Shown piece after piece: positions 8,407-17,073 of a stretch of 64,000 bases of DNA. How positions within the stretch are numbered: the first letter of the stretch is position 1; every line of letters starts with the position of its first letter. The stretch is from contig CAXVYS010000025.1 of the NCBI GenBank assembly GCA_963422675.2, positions 62,001 through 126,000 on the forward strand, given 5' to 3'. A program made the translations under genes and the position numbers. The stretch is from UBA4416 sp963422675. Lineage in GTDB: Bacteria; Bacteroidota; Bacteroidia; B-17B0; Aurantibacillaceae. Under the pieces are notes generated by a model that was not told the origin of the DNA, did not search any database, and was given only the letters and a program-made list of their open reading frames with translations.

Positions 8407-9413
8407 TGACAACTCAAAAAAACATAGTAATAACAGGAGCGAGTGGTTTCATCGGATCCCATCTCGTAAGATCAGCCATGGATAAGGGCTATCATGTATA
8501 TGCTATGGTCAGAAAATCAAGCCACACAGGTGAACTAAAAAAACTGGGGGCTGATATTTTATACGCCGATATGCTAAATAGTGAATCGATCAAGAACGCT
8601 CTTGAACAATTAGTCCACTCAAACATTTGTATAGACTACGTTATTCATGCTGCTGCTCTAACAAAAGCAAAAACAGATAATGAGTTTACCGAAGTGAATT
8701 GTAAAGGAACTCATCATATGTTATCGGCGCTTAAAATGGCCGGGATTTCTCCTGAAAAATTTGTCTTTATCAGCAGCCTTGCAGCTTGTGGCCCACAAAC
8801 CTTAGGGAATACCATTGAAACAAATCATCGTCAACCAATTACCCGTTATGGAAAAAGTAAATCAGAAGCGGAAATCATTGTGAGTGCTTACAGTAATAAA
8901 ATACCTTACATCATTTTACGTCCAACTGCTGTATACGGGCCGGGAGAAAAAGATTTGTATACTGTTTTTAAAATGGTTAACAAAGGTTTAAATCCGGTTT
9001 TAGGCTCTAATAAACAGGAACTCACCTTTATTTATGTAAGTGATCTGGCTGAATTTGTTATGGCATCTCTTGTAGCCAAAGAAAAAAACAAAACCTACTT
9101 CATAACAGATGGTTTTGTGTATTCGAAACATGCTTTGGGAGATGCCATATCAAATTCATTACATAAAAAAAGTTTAACTATTACTCTGCCTCTATTCCTT
9201 GTGAGATCACTTGCCTTTGTATCTCAGTATACATCGTCTCTTTTAAATAAACAAAGTGCCTTAAATCTTGAAAAATATAAAGAGTTAACGGCACAAAGCT
9301 GGAACTGTAATGTAACGGAAACCTTTTCCGAATTAAATTATATACCTCAATACTCATTACAAAAAGGCGTGAACGAAACCACACGCTGGTACAAAGAACA
9401 TAAATGGATCTAA
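8406..9413 (+). CDS. Extended SDR oxidoreductase, candidate ceramide (3-ketosphinganine-type) reductase
   Basis: 335 residues. The NAD(P) motif is TGASGFIGSHL (Gly11, Gly14, Gly17), and the catalytic YxxxK is Tyr148-GKS-Lys152 with Ser124 in FISSLAACGP, so it should be an active NAD-dependent epimerase/dehydratase-family enzyme. C-terminal helices (ITLPLFLVRSLAFV) may touch the membrane. In Caulobacter, CerR, an enzyme of this class, reduces the keto group in ceramide synthesis; the position directly after spt and the GNAT gene supports the same step here. Its start overlaps the stop of the acyltransferase, indicating translational coupling. Confidence 0.8.
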   Translation: MTTQKNIVITGASGFIGSHLVRSAMDKGYHVYAMVRKSSHTGELKKLGADILYADMLNSESIKNALEQLVHSNICIDYVIHAAALTKAKTDNEFTEVNCKGTHHMLSALKMAGISPEKFVFISSLAACGPQTLGNTIETNHRQPITRYGKSKSEAEIIVSAYSNKIPYIILRPTAVYGPGEKDLYTVFKMVNKGLNPVLGSNKQELTFIYVSDLAEFVMASLVAKEKNKTYFITDGFVYSKHALGDAISNSLHKKSLTITLPLFLVRSLAFVSQYTSSLLNKQSALNLEKYKELTAQSWNCNVTETFSELNYIPQYSLQKGVNETTRWYKEHKWI

Positions 9414-9449
9414 AAAATAAACGAATACTAACAACAAAAAATAAATAAC

Positions 9450-10781
9450 ATGGATGCAATCAGAAAACCAAAACCGGCAACCGGTAAACTAGCCCTGCTA
9501 ATGCCGGGCTTAGGAGCAGTAGCTACAACATTAATAGCCGGCGTAGAGGCAGTAAAAAAAGGAACTTCACAACCTATAGGATCTCTTACTCAAATGAGTA
9601 CCATCAGAATTGGGAAGCGTACAGACAACAACAACCCCTTAATTAAAGATTTTGTTCCTGTAGCAAAATTAACCGATATCGTATTTGGAGGATGGGATAT
9701 TTACAATGACAATGTTTACGAATCGGCCTTAAACGCTAAAGTTTTGGAGCCACACCAATTACATGACCTTAAAACTGAACTGGAAAAAATAAAACCAATG
9801 TCGGCTGTATTTAACCAGGACTACGTTAAAAATATTACAGGACCCAATGTAAAATCCGCTGCCACTAAAATGGATCTGGCATTTGAATTAATTAAGGACA
9901 TTGAAAATTTTAAAAAAGAAAACGATTGCGAACGGGTGGTAATGGTTTGGTGTGCTTCTACTGAAAAATATATTGAACCCTCGGATATTCACCAAAGCCT
10001 GGATTTGTTTGAGATCGCTTTAAAAAATAATGATGAGCGAATTTCTCCAAGCATGATCTATGCTTATGCCGCTTTAAAAATCGGAGTTCCTTTTGTAAAC
10101 GGTGCTCCAAATCTTACAGTGGACATTCCAGCTTTAATTGAATTGGCTAAAGAAACCAGTACACCTATTGCCGGTAAAGATTTTAAAACAGGACAAACTT
10201 TAATGAAAACGATTGTTGCTCCCGGTTTACATGCACGTGCCTTAGGCGTTAACGGTTGGTTCTCTACAAACATTCTTGGTAACAGAGACGGACAGGTATT
10301 GGACGATCCCGAAAATTTTAAAACAAAAGAAGTTTCTAAATTAAGCGTACTGGATGAGATTTTTCAACCTGAATCAAACCCTGCTTTGTATGGTGATATG
10401 TATCATAAGGTACGAATCAATTATTATCCTCCACGTGGAGATAACAAAGAAAGCTGGGACAACGTTGATATTTTTGGATGGATGGGATACCCGATGCAGA
10501 TCAAAATAAATTTCTTATGCAGAGATTCTATCCTTGCTGCGCCTATTGTATTAGACTTAGCCTTATTCAGCGATTTAGCCAAACGTGCCAATATGAGCGG
10601 TATCCAGGAGTGGTTATCTTTTTACTTAAAATCTCCTCAAACCGCTGATGGCTTAAAACCTGAACATGATATTTTTAAACAACTGATCAAATTACAAAAC
10701 ACGTTACGTCACATGATGGGTGAAGATCTGATCACTCATTTAGGTTTGGATTACTACCAGGAATTAGCGGAGTTAATGTAA
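9450..10781 (+). CDS. ino1: myo-Inositol-1-phosphate synthase
   Basis: 443 residues, cytosolic, converting D-glucose 6-phosphate to 1L-myo-inositol 1-phosphate with bound NAD. The N-terminal Rossmann stretch LLMPGLGAVATTLIAGVEAV, the substrate region GGWDIYNDNVYESAL, and KDFKTGQTLMKTIVAPGLHARALGVNGWFSTNILGN-type core (about 235-275; the GNRDGQVL segment follows) are characteristic. Supplies the inositol head group to the phosphatidyltransferase four genes downstream. The 36-base gap to the reductase gene is among the largest in the operon; a weak internal promoter cannot be excluded. Stop and next start abut (TAAATG). Confidence 0.93.
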   Translation: MDAIRKPKPATGKLALLMPGLGAVATTLIAGVEAVKKGTSQPIGSLTQMSTIRIGKRTDNNNPLIKDFVPVAKLTDIVFGGWDIYNDNVYESALNAKVLEPHQLHDLKTELEKIKPMSAVFNQDYVKNITGPNVKSAATKMDLAFELIKDIENFKKENDCERVVMVWCASTEKYIEPSDIHQSLDLFEIALKNNDERISPSMIYAYAALKIGVPFVNGAPNLTVDIPALIELAKETSTPIAGKDFKTGQTLMKTIVAPGLHARALGVNGWFSTNILGNRDGQVLDDPENFKTKEVSKLSVLDEIFQPESNPALYGDMYHKVRINYYPPRGDNKESWDNVDIFGWMGYPMQIKINFLCRDSILAAPIVLDLALFSDLAKRANMSGIQEWLSFYLKSPQTADGLKPEHDIFKQLIKLQNTLRHMMGEDLITHLGLDYYQELAELM

Positions 10782-11255
10782 ATGAATCTGAATAAAATCA
10801 TAGCAACTTTCTTTGGTATAGGTTATATAGGCAAAGGAGCAGGAACAGTGGCCGCGTTGATGTTTTGCGTTCTACTGTATTTAGGTGTAGTGTTCCACAT
10901 ACATTCAAATACCCTGCTCTTATTTGTTACTTTAATTCTATTGATAACCGGTATTTATACCTCAGGAAAAGTTGAAAGAAGTTGGGGGAAGGATCATCAA
11001 CGGATGGTCATCGATGAAGTACTGGGAATGGCCATCACCATGCTCTTTCTCCCAATCAATTTAACCACGCTATGTATTGGTTTACTCCTGTTCAGGTTTT
11101 TTGATATCCGGAAACCATTATTTATTCGCCGGCTCGAAAGTTTAAAAGGAGGCTGGGGTGTAATGCTCGACGATCTTCTGGCAGGTGTATATGCCAATTG
11201 TGTGTTACGACTTATTGTTTACGGTTTAACCAATTACTATGAAACACTTTTTTAA
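10782..11255 (+). CDS. PgpA-like lipid phosphatase (candidate phosphatidylinositol-phosphate phosphatase)
   Basis: 157 residues with three to four membrane segments. PgpA family signatures are present: GKGAGTVAALMF near the N-terminus, DEVLGMAITMLFLP in the middle, and FRFFDIRKPLFIRRLE followed by GGWGVMLDDLLAG, with the acidic DD pair that binds metal. PgpA normally dephosphorylates phosphatidylglycerophosphate. Here, between inositol-phosphate synthase and a CDP-alcohol phosphatidyltransferase, the likelier substrate is phosphatidylinositol phosphate, as reported for the inositol-lipid locus of Bacteroides thetaiotaomicron. That substrate call is inference. Overlaps gtrA by 17 bases. Confidence 0.85.
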   Translation: MNLNKIIATFFGIGYIGKGAGTVAALMFCVLLYLGVVFHIHSNTLLLFVTLILLITGIYTSGKVERSWGKDHQRMVIDEVLGMAITMLFLPINLTTLCIGLLLFRFFDIRKPLFIRRLESLKGGWGVMLDDLLAGVYANCVLRLIVYGLTNYYETLF

Positions 11256-11634
11256 AGCTCAATTGTCTTCTTTACTCGCCACCCTGGTCGATTTTTTGAT
11301 CATGGTATTGAGTGTAGAAGCAGGTAAATTACATTATGTAATAGCTGCCACGTTGGGCGCATGTTGTGGAGCATTGGTTAATTTTATCATTAACCGTTAC
11401 TGGTCGTTCAAAGCGACGCATACACCAGCAAAGCAACAAGGTTTCAGATATAGCCTCGTTTGGATAGGAAGTATCCTTCTAAACGTTTCAGGAATTTATG
11501 TATTAACTCATTTTTTACAAATCAAATATATCCTATCTAAAATTATTGTAGCAATTATAGTGGGCCTTGGATTTAATTATACTTTACAAAAAGAATACGT
11601 TTTCAACACTAATGAAAAAATCAGTACTAAATAA
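11239..11634 (+). CDS. GtrA-family membrane protein
   Basis: 131 residues with four transmembrane helices and the GtrA pattern (ATLVDFLIMVLSVEA at the start; GALVNFIINRYWSFKA in the middle; GLGFNYTLQKEYVFN at the end). GtrA proteins are thought to help move polyprenyl-linked sugars across the inner membrane. Within this operon it could assist flipping of a glycosylated or inositol lipid; inference only. Its 3' end overlaps the next gene's start by 23 bases and its 5' end overlaps pgpA, so it is clearly part of the operon. Confidence 0.86.
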   Translation: MKHFFKAQLSSLLATLVDFLIMVLSVEAGKLHYVIAATLGACCGALVNFIINRYWSFKATHTPAKQQGFRYSLVWIGSILLNVSGIYVLTHFLQIKYILSKIIVAIIVGLGFNYTLQKEYVFNTNEKISTK

Positions 11635-14158
11635 ATTCCTTATTTTATTCCTGTTTATTTCGCAATTGGTATTCGCGCAAAAAACTCTTGTAACCGGCAC
11701 AGTGAGCGATTCTAAAACTTCGGAACCATTAGCGTTTGCTACCGTTTTTTTTGATGAATCGAGTGTAGGAACAACAACAGACGAAGCCGGAAAATTTTCC
11801 ATACAAACCGAAAAAGGATATACCAAACTAAAAGTACTGGCCATGGGTTACAAGCCTATCAGTAAAGAAGTGTTACCGGGGCAAGAACAGGTTATGCATT
11901 TTAAATTGGTTCCAGAAGCAAAGCAGTTGAATGAGGTGACTGTAAAAGGACAAAAAAACAAATACCGTAATAAAAACAATCCGGCAGTTGACTTAATACG
12001 AAAAGTAATAGACCATAAAGCAGAGAACCGAAAAGAAGGGTTTGACTATTATGAATTTGAGAAATACGAAAAAATACAATTTGCGGTGAGTAATGTTACA
12101 GAGAAATTTCAAAACAAAAAGGTTTTTAAAAAATTCCAGTTTGTGTTTGAAAATTTAGATACGACCAAACTTGCCGGTAAACCAGTATTGCCGGTGTACC
12201 TTAAAGAATCTCTGTCTGAAGTGAGGTATAGAAAATCCCCCAAAGAAAAAAAGGAGATTGTAAAAGCCAATAAAATGGTAGCGTTTGAAGGCTATGTCGA
12301 TAACCAGGGATTGGATGCTTATATGAAGTACCTGTACCAGGATATTAATATTTATGATAACAACATTACTCTTTTAACGAATCAGTTTTTAAGTCCTATT
12401 TCAAATGTATCTCCCACTTTTTATAAATTCTTTATTACCGATACGATCACAGAAAATAATTTAAAGTTTGTGAAACTCGATTTTGTACCGCGAAACCATT
12501 CCGATTTTTTATTCCAGGGGTATATGTATGTGACATTAGATAGCAGTTATGCTGTTGCTAAAATTGATATGGGAGTGAATAAAGACATTAATCTAAATTG
12601 GGTTAAAGAACTAAAGATTACACAAGACTTTGAGAAAAGAGGGGAACAGGGATATACACTGGTGAAAGATGAGTTTTCTGCCGATTTTGGTTTAACAAAA
12701 GGAAAGATGGGATTTTTTGGGCAACGCTCTGATTTTTATAAAAACTTTGAATTAAATAAAACAAGGCCTGATGCCGATTATAAAGGGGATGCTTTAGAGA
12801 TTAATGACAGTGCTGACTATAGAACGAATACGTATTGGGAAAACAACCGTCATGTAGAATTATCCAAATCAGAAAAAGGAGTATACACCACCATCGACAG
12901 TATTAAAAAAGTCCCTGCATTTAAGCGTTCTTTAGATGTGATCGTTCTGCTATTTTCCGGCTACAAAACGATAGGTCCTTATTTTGAAATGGGGCCAGTC
13001 AGTACATTTTATAGTTTCAATCCCGTAGAAGGTTTCCGTTTACGGTTTGGAGGAAAAACCACTACGACTTTTAGTAAAAAAATAAATTTTGAAGGCTATG
13101 GTGCTTATGGTTTTAAAGATGAGAAATGGAAATATTATATAGGAACCACATATTCTTTAACCAAGCGGAGTATTTACGAATTCCCTGTTAAATCAATCAA
13201 AGCAAGCTATCAGCGCGAAACAAAAATTCCGGGACAGGAACTTCAGTTCATCCAGGAAGATAATATTTTACTCTCCTTTAAAAGAGGAACAAATGACAAA
13301 TGGCTTTATAACGATATTGTAAATCTGGAATACCTGAATGAATTTAAAAATCATTTCTCTTTTGCAGTTGGTTACAAAAACTGGATACAGCAAGCTGCAG
13401 GAGGTTTGCATTATAATTTGACAGATTATAATGACAAAGCCAGCGATCTTAAAAATTTACAAACTTCTGAAATGTCTCTTACTTTAAGATGGGCTCCTAA
13501 TGAACAATTTTACCAGGGAAAAACATACCGGATTCCTGTATCGTTTAAAAACCCCATTTTTACGGTGCGCTATATTCAGGGAGTTAAAGGCTTTTTAGGA
13601 GGTGAATACAATTATCAGAATATTTCTGCCAACATTTTCAAACGGTTCTATCTTTCTCAATTTGGTTATACGGATATCGCTGTAGAAGGTGGGAAAATAT
13701 TCGGGAAAGTCCCATTCCCCCTATTATCTGTACACCGTGCCAATCAATCTTATGCCTATCAATTGCAATCCTATAACTTAATGAATTTTTTAGAGTTCGT
13801 GAGTGATCAATACGCCAGCATCCATGTTGATCATTCTTTCAACGGATTCTTTTTTAATAAAATTCCTCTAATCAGAAAACTAAAATGGCGTGAAGCCATT
13901 ACAGTAAAAGTATTATACGGTAGCGTTAGTAAGGCGAATAATCCCTCAAAATCCGATGGCTTATACCAGTTTCCTGTAAATCAGGATGGCACGCCGATCA
14001 CCTATAGCTTATCTCAAAAGCCTTATATAGAAGGAAGCATAGCGATCGCCAATATTTTTAAATTTTTCAGGATTGACCTGGTAAAACGCTTCACTTACCT
14101 CGATCATCCTAATATTTCACAACTGGGTATCAGAGCCCGATTCAAATTTGATTTTTAA
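11612..14158 (+). CDS. DUF5686 / carboxypeptidase-regulatory-like outer-membrane protein
   Basis: 848 residues from the ATG at 11612, which starts a clear signal peptide (MKKSVLNKFLILFLFISQ, cleavage after VFAQ); the frame is open 15 codons further upstream but that extension lacks sense. Residues about 25-105 are a CarboxypepD-regulatory-like domain (VTGTVSDSKTSEPLAFATVFF). The rest is the DUF5686 family, with many beta strands and a C-terminal aromatic strand (ISQLGIRARFKFDF) typical of outer-membrane barrels. No TonB plug is evident. Its position inside a lipid-biosynthesis operon suggests a role in placing or using the lipid at the outer membrane, which is inference. Confidence 0.83.
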   Translation: MKKSVLNKFLILFLFISQLVFAQKTLVTGTVSDSKTSEPLAFATVFFDESSVGTTTDEAGKFSIQTEKGYTKLKVLAMGYKPISKEVLPGQEQVMHFKLVPEAKQLNEVTVKGQKNKYRNKNNPAVDLIRKVIDHKAENRKEGFDYYEFEKYEKIQFAVSNVTEKFQNKKVFKKFQFVFENLDTTKLAGKPVLPVYLKESLSEVRYRKSPKEKKEIVKANKMVAFEGYVDNQGLDAYMKYLYQDINIYDNNITLLTNQFLSPISNVSPTFYKFFITDTITENNLKFVKLDFVPRNHSDFLFQGYMYVTLDSSYAVAKIDMGVNKDINLNWVKELKITQDFEKRGEQGYTLVKDEFSADFGLTKGKMGFFGQRSDFYKNFELNKTRPDADYKGDALEINDSADYRTNTYWENNRHVELSKSEKGVYTTIDSIKKVPAFKRSLDVIVLLFSGYKTIGPYFEMGPVSTFYSFNPVEGFRLRFGGKTTTTFSKKINFEGYGAYGFKDEKWKYYIGTTYSLTKRSIYEFPVKSIKASYQRETKIPGQELQFIQEDNILLSFKRGTNDKWLYNDIVNLEYLNEFKNHFSFAVGYKNWIQQAAGGLHYNLTDYNDKASDLKNLQTSEMSLTLRWAPNEQFYQGKTYRIPVSFKNPIFTVRYIQGVKGFLGGEYNYQNISANIFKRFYLSQFGYTDIAVEGGKIFGKVPFPLLSVHRANQSYAYQLQSYNLMNFLEFVSDQYASIHVDHSFNGFFFNKIPLIRKLKWREAITVKVLYGSVSKANNPSKSDGLYQFPVNQDGTPITYSLSQKPYIEGSIAIANIFKFFRIDLVKRFTYLDHPNISQLGIRARFKFDF

Positions 14159-14159
14159 T

Positions 14160-14891
14160 ATGGAAACAACAATTAGTAATAAACCGATCAGTAAACCTAT
14201 CTCCGTAAGAGATAAACTGCAAAAAGGAATTTATGTGATAATTAATCCCTTTGTAAAATTTTTAATAAAAATAGGATTTACACCAAACGTGGTAACCGTT
14301 ACCGGGTTTCTTTTAAACATTGGTGTAACCGTTATTTTAATTGTAGGTGCAGAGGATAAGAACAGAAGTGATCTCTCGTATGTTGGCTGGGCCGGAGCAA
14401 TGATCCTGTTTGCGGGCTTATTTGATATGCTTGACGGACAGGTAGCCAGACTGGGAAATATGTCGAGTAAATTCGGAGCTTTATTTGATTCGGTATTGGA
14501 TCGTTACAGTGAGTTGGTGATGTTTTTTGGTATTTGCTATTACCTTGTAGCGCATCATTATTTTTTAAGCTCTCTGTTTGCATTCCTTGCCTTAATAGGA
14601 TCCATGATGGTAAGTTACACAAGAGCAAGGGCTGAAGGATTAGGTATAGAATGTAAAGGAGGATTAATGCAACGCCCCGAAAGAGTAGTAACGATAGGTG
14701 TTTCTGCCTTAGCCTGCGGGATTACCGGGTATTATATCGGTGGCGACTATAAATTATTTATTGACGGATTAAATTTTCATGTATTCGAAAGCATGTCTGT
14801 TTTCACCATTCCTATTACCATCGTCGCAGTACTTTCCAACATTACTGCCATTAAACGATTAAATGATTGTAAAAAAGCTTTAGAGAAATAA
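14160..14891 (+). CDS. CDP-alcohol phosphatidyltransferase, candidate phosphatidylinositol(-phosphate) synthase
   Basis: 243 residues from the ATG at 14160, directly after the previous stop. The complete family motif D-G-x2-A-R-x8-G-x3-D-x3-D is present: Asp92, Gly93, Ala96, Arg97, Gly106, Asp110, Asp114, so it should bind the CDP-diacylglycerol and metal ions. About six membrane helices. With inositol-phosphate synthase and a PgpA phosphatase in the same operon, the alcohol acceptor is most likely inositol 1-phosphate or inositol, giving phosphatidylinositol phosphate or PI. Plain CDP-alcohol transferases of other specificity look alike, so substrate is by context. Confidence 0.87.
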   Translation: METTISNKPISKPISVRDKLQKGIYVIINPFVKFLIKIGFTPNVVTVTGFLLNIGVTVILIVGAEDKNRSDLSYVGWAGAMILFAGLFDMLDGQVARLGNMSSKFGALFDSVLDRYSELVMFFGICYYLVAHHYFLSSLFAFLALIGSMMVSYTRARAEGLGIECKGGLMQRPERVVTIGVSALACGITGYYIGGDYKLFIDGLNFHVFESMSVFTIPITIVAVLSNITAIKRLNDCKKALEK

Positions 14892-14893
14892 TA

Positions 14894-15469
14894 ATGCGTC
14901 ATATAATTTACATATTCATTTTTTATCTTTTGTGTGTTTTACCTACTGCTTTAAACGCACAAACCAGCAGTGTGCACTCTTCGGTAAGTGTTTCCGATAC
15001 GTTTCCGGTACCACCTGCAACTAAAAATTTATTGTTTTATGTACAAAGAACGCATAACAAAAACACTATTGTTTATGAAATAAATTACAATGCTGATAGT
15101 ACCATAAACCTCTCAAATCCTGTTAAAATCTATTGGATCCGTTATTCCGACAAAGGAGAAACAGCACCCTTATCTTACATTCAAAATAAATATGCTTATG
15201 GTGTAGATGCTTTTATAACTGATAGTGTAAAGCAAACGTTTAAACTCAATTTTGTGTCTTACAAAAAGCGTGATATCTATTTAATAAAATCCAAAACAAG
15301 TAAACAATACCATGCCTATATGATTATTAATGGAAAACTAGCTTATCTATCGAAAGCATTTGCTAAAATAGAAGGAGGCTCTTTTTGGGTACCCCATATT
15401 ACATCTGTAGAAATTACAGGAAAAGATATTACAACAGGAAATACCGTTAAAGAAAAGTTTACCCCATAA
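14894..15469 (+). CDS. DUF4833 domain secreted protein
   Basis: 191 residues, with a signal peptide (hydrophobic IIYIFIFYLLCVLP, cleavage near ALNAQ). The mature part is the DUF4833 type: NLLFYVQRTHNKNTIVYEINYN, then a short tryptophan segment (VKIYWIRYSDKGE), and FYFVKS-like strands. Function unknown; such proteins occur beside inositol-lipid and phosphatase genes in Bacteroidota. Lies 2 bases after the phosphatidyltransferase and 16 bases before the PAP2 gene. A periplasmic role in handling the lipid product is a guess from position. Confidence 0.78.
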   Translation: MRHIIYIFIFYLLCVLPTALNAQTSSVHSSVSVSDTFPVPPATKNLLFYVQRTHNKNTIVYEINYNADSTINLSNPVKIYWIRYSDKGETAPLSYIQNKYAYGVDAFITDSVKQTFKLNFVSYKKRDIYLIKSKTSKQYHAYMIINGKLAYLSKAFAKIEGGSFWVPHITSVEITGKDITTGNTVKEKFTP

Positions 15470-15485
15470 GATCAACACATTAACT

Positions 15486-16427
15486 ATGGATACATTTTTA
15501 CATACCATTAAATATAAAACAACCCTAAAGGACGTACTGTGGGTATCCATTGTTTCTGTCTTATATATTGTAATATCTGCCTTATTGATAGGCTATAAAA
15601 CCGATCAGCTCTTCCTCGTTATTCTGTTCAATACCCTTTACTACCTTTCAATTCCCACCAGAAAAATCATTCTTGGTTTTTCTGTTTTTATTGTATTCTG
15701 GATCATATTCGATAGCATGAAAGCGTTCCCGAATTATACCTTTAATCCCGTACACGTTAAAGAATTATACCAAACAGAAAAATCACTTTTCGGGATCCAT
15801 GAACAGGGAAACGTTCTTACACCCAATGAATATGCACAAGCACACTCTACCACTTTTTTGGATGTATTATCCGGCTTCTTTTATATCAACTGGATTCCTG
15901 TACCCTTGTTATTTGGTTTTTACTTATTCAGAAAAAACAAAACACACTTCCTTCATTTTTCACTGGCTTTTTTATTTGTAAACCTTATCGGGTTTGTCCT
16001 GTATTACCTCTACCCTGCCGCTCCACCCTGGTATGTGCAACAATATGGTTTCGAGGTACATTTTAATACCCCCGGCAATACCGCAGGGCTGGCAAGATTT
16101 GATGAGTATTTTGGCATTAATTTATTTCATTCCCTGTATGCAAAAAGCTCCAATGTATTTGCTGCCATGCCATCCCTTCATTCCGCTTACCCGGTTATTG
16201 TATTCTATTTTGGTTTAAAAAACAGAGCAGGACTTATTAATCTGTTTTTTGCTGTATTTATGATGGGTATTTGGTTTTCTGCAGTTTATTCAGGGCATCA
16301 TTATCTACTGGATGTATTGGCAGGTATTACCTGTGCATTAACCGGCCTGTTCCTATATGAAAAGTGGATTTCCAAAAAAACCTGGTTCCGCAAATTCATT
16401 TACAATTACGCAAATTTGATAAGCTAA
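15486..16427 (+). CDS. PAP2/AUR1-like membrane enzyme, candidate inositol-phosphoceramide synthase
   Basis: 313 residues, about six membrane helices. The PAP2-type catalytic motifs are spaced as in AUR1 enzymes: PSLHSAYP with His232, and SGHHYLLD with His272 and Asp276. AUR1 proteins move phosphoinositol from phosphatidylinositol to ceramide. Since this operon also encodes the ceramide steps and PI synthesis, inositol-phosphoceramide synthase is the best call; a simple lipid phosphatase is the alternative. The active site would face the periplasm. Last gene of the run; the operator copy 2 follows about 100 bases downstream. Confidence 0.83.
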   Translation: MDTFLHTIKYKTTLKDVLWVSIVSVLYIVISALLIGYKTDQLFLVILFNTLYYLSIPTRKIILGFSVFIVFWIIFDSMKAFPNYTFNPVHVKELYQTEKSLFGIHEQGNVLTPNEYAQAHSTTFLDVLSGFFYINWIPVPLLFGFYLFRKNKTHFLHFSLAFLFVNLIGFVLYYLYPAAPPWYVQQYGFEVHFNTPGNTAGLARFDEYFGINLFHSLYAKSSNVFAAMPSLHSAYPVIVFYFGLKNRAGLINLFFAVFMMGIWFSAVYSGHHYLLDVLAGITCALTGLFLYEKWISKKTWFRKFIYNYANLIS

Positions 16428-16527
16428 GACTCATATGTATATACAATTAAAAAAACAAGCGGTTAAAAGCAATAAAATTCGCTGATAGGCGTACCTATAA
16501 ATAGTGAAAAATCAAAGAAAAGTTCAA

Positions 16528-16565
16528 GGAAACTTGCAATACACAAAAAGTTTCCTTAGTTTTAC
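16528..16565 (+). promoter_or_regulatory. Promoter with embedded inverted-repeat operator (copy 2)
   Basis: GGAAACT (16528-16534) and AGTTTCC (16549-16555), spacer 14 bases, inside TTG (16534-16536)-N20-TAGTTTTAC (16557-16565). This is the same architecture, spacing and box sequence as at 4498-4535. A start codon follows 29 bases after the -7 box (16594). The pair suggests one repressor acting at both edges of the lipid operon. Confidence 0.65.
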
Positions 16566-16593
16566 ATCAAATATAATACATACCGGTATTACC

Positions 16594-16698
16594 ATGATCA
16601 ATGTGCTTTTATATAAATTTCTGCATTCATTTCTGCAAGAAACATGTGATACTCCTGTGTGCATTATTTCACAAACTCTATCCACTAACATGAGATGA
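16594..16698 (+). CDS. Short ORF (34 codons) coupled to the lipoprotein gene
   Basis: Starting at an ATG 29 bases after promoter copy 2, it encodes 34 residues (MINVLLYKFLHSFLQ..., two Cys in ETCDTPVC) and ends in TGA overlapping the ATG of the next gene (ATGA). A GTG further upstream (16504) is unlikely because it would precede the promoter. It may be a leader that couples translation to the lipoprotein, or the remnant of a lost gene. Not similar to anything I know. Confidence 0.35.
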   Translation: MINVLLYKFLHSFLQETCDTPVCIISQTLSTNMR

Positions 16699-16904
16699 AA
16701 AAAATACTTTTTTTATTAGTTGTAGTAATAGCATGCACATCCTGCCAAAAAGATTATGTTTGCCTGTGTACGCATAAACCTGTGAATCAGGATACTATAT
16801 TAGAACATATTAAAACAACCAAACTGGGAAGTAAGGGGTATAAAAAAACCTGCACAAAATACGAAAGCCGTAATCCTAATCTTGTTGATTGCCGCATCCG
16901 GTAA
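16695..16904 (+). CDS. Small Cys-rich lipoprotein
   Basis: 69 residues. It opens with MKKILFLLVVVIACTSC, a lipoprotein signal peptide whose lipid-modified cysteine is Cys17. The mature part is short, basic and contains four more cysteines (CLCTHKP, KTCTKYESR, VDCRIR), which may pair as disulfides. Likely a periplasmic or outer-membrane-anchored small protein; function unknown. It is downstream of operator-promoter copy 2, so probably controlled with it. Confidence 0.7.
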   Translation: MKKILFLLVVVIACTSCQKDYVCLCTHKPVNQDTILEHIKTTKLGSKGYKKTCTKYESRNPNLVDCRIR

Positions 16905-17073
16905 TTTTTCCGACACAGCTGCTCGCAAAGCCTTCTAAAAAAGGCAAAATCCGAAAAATACATTTAAAGTAAATCTTACCTGTTCATCTATAAATACATT
17001 GTAAACTTCTATTAGACCAATAGAACCTTCTTTTGTTTAGCCACTTTTGAGGCCTTATAAACAAATAGATTTC

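Noticed and set aside
16504..16593. GTG-started extension of the 34-codon ORF
   Set aside because: It would begin before the -33 element of promoter copy 2, so it could not be translated from that transcript.
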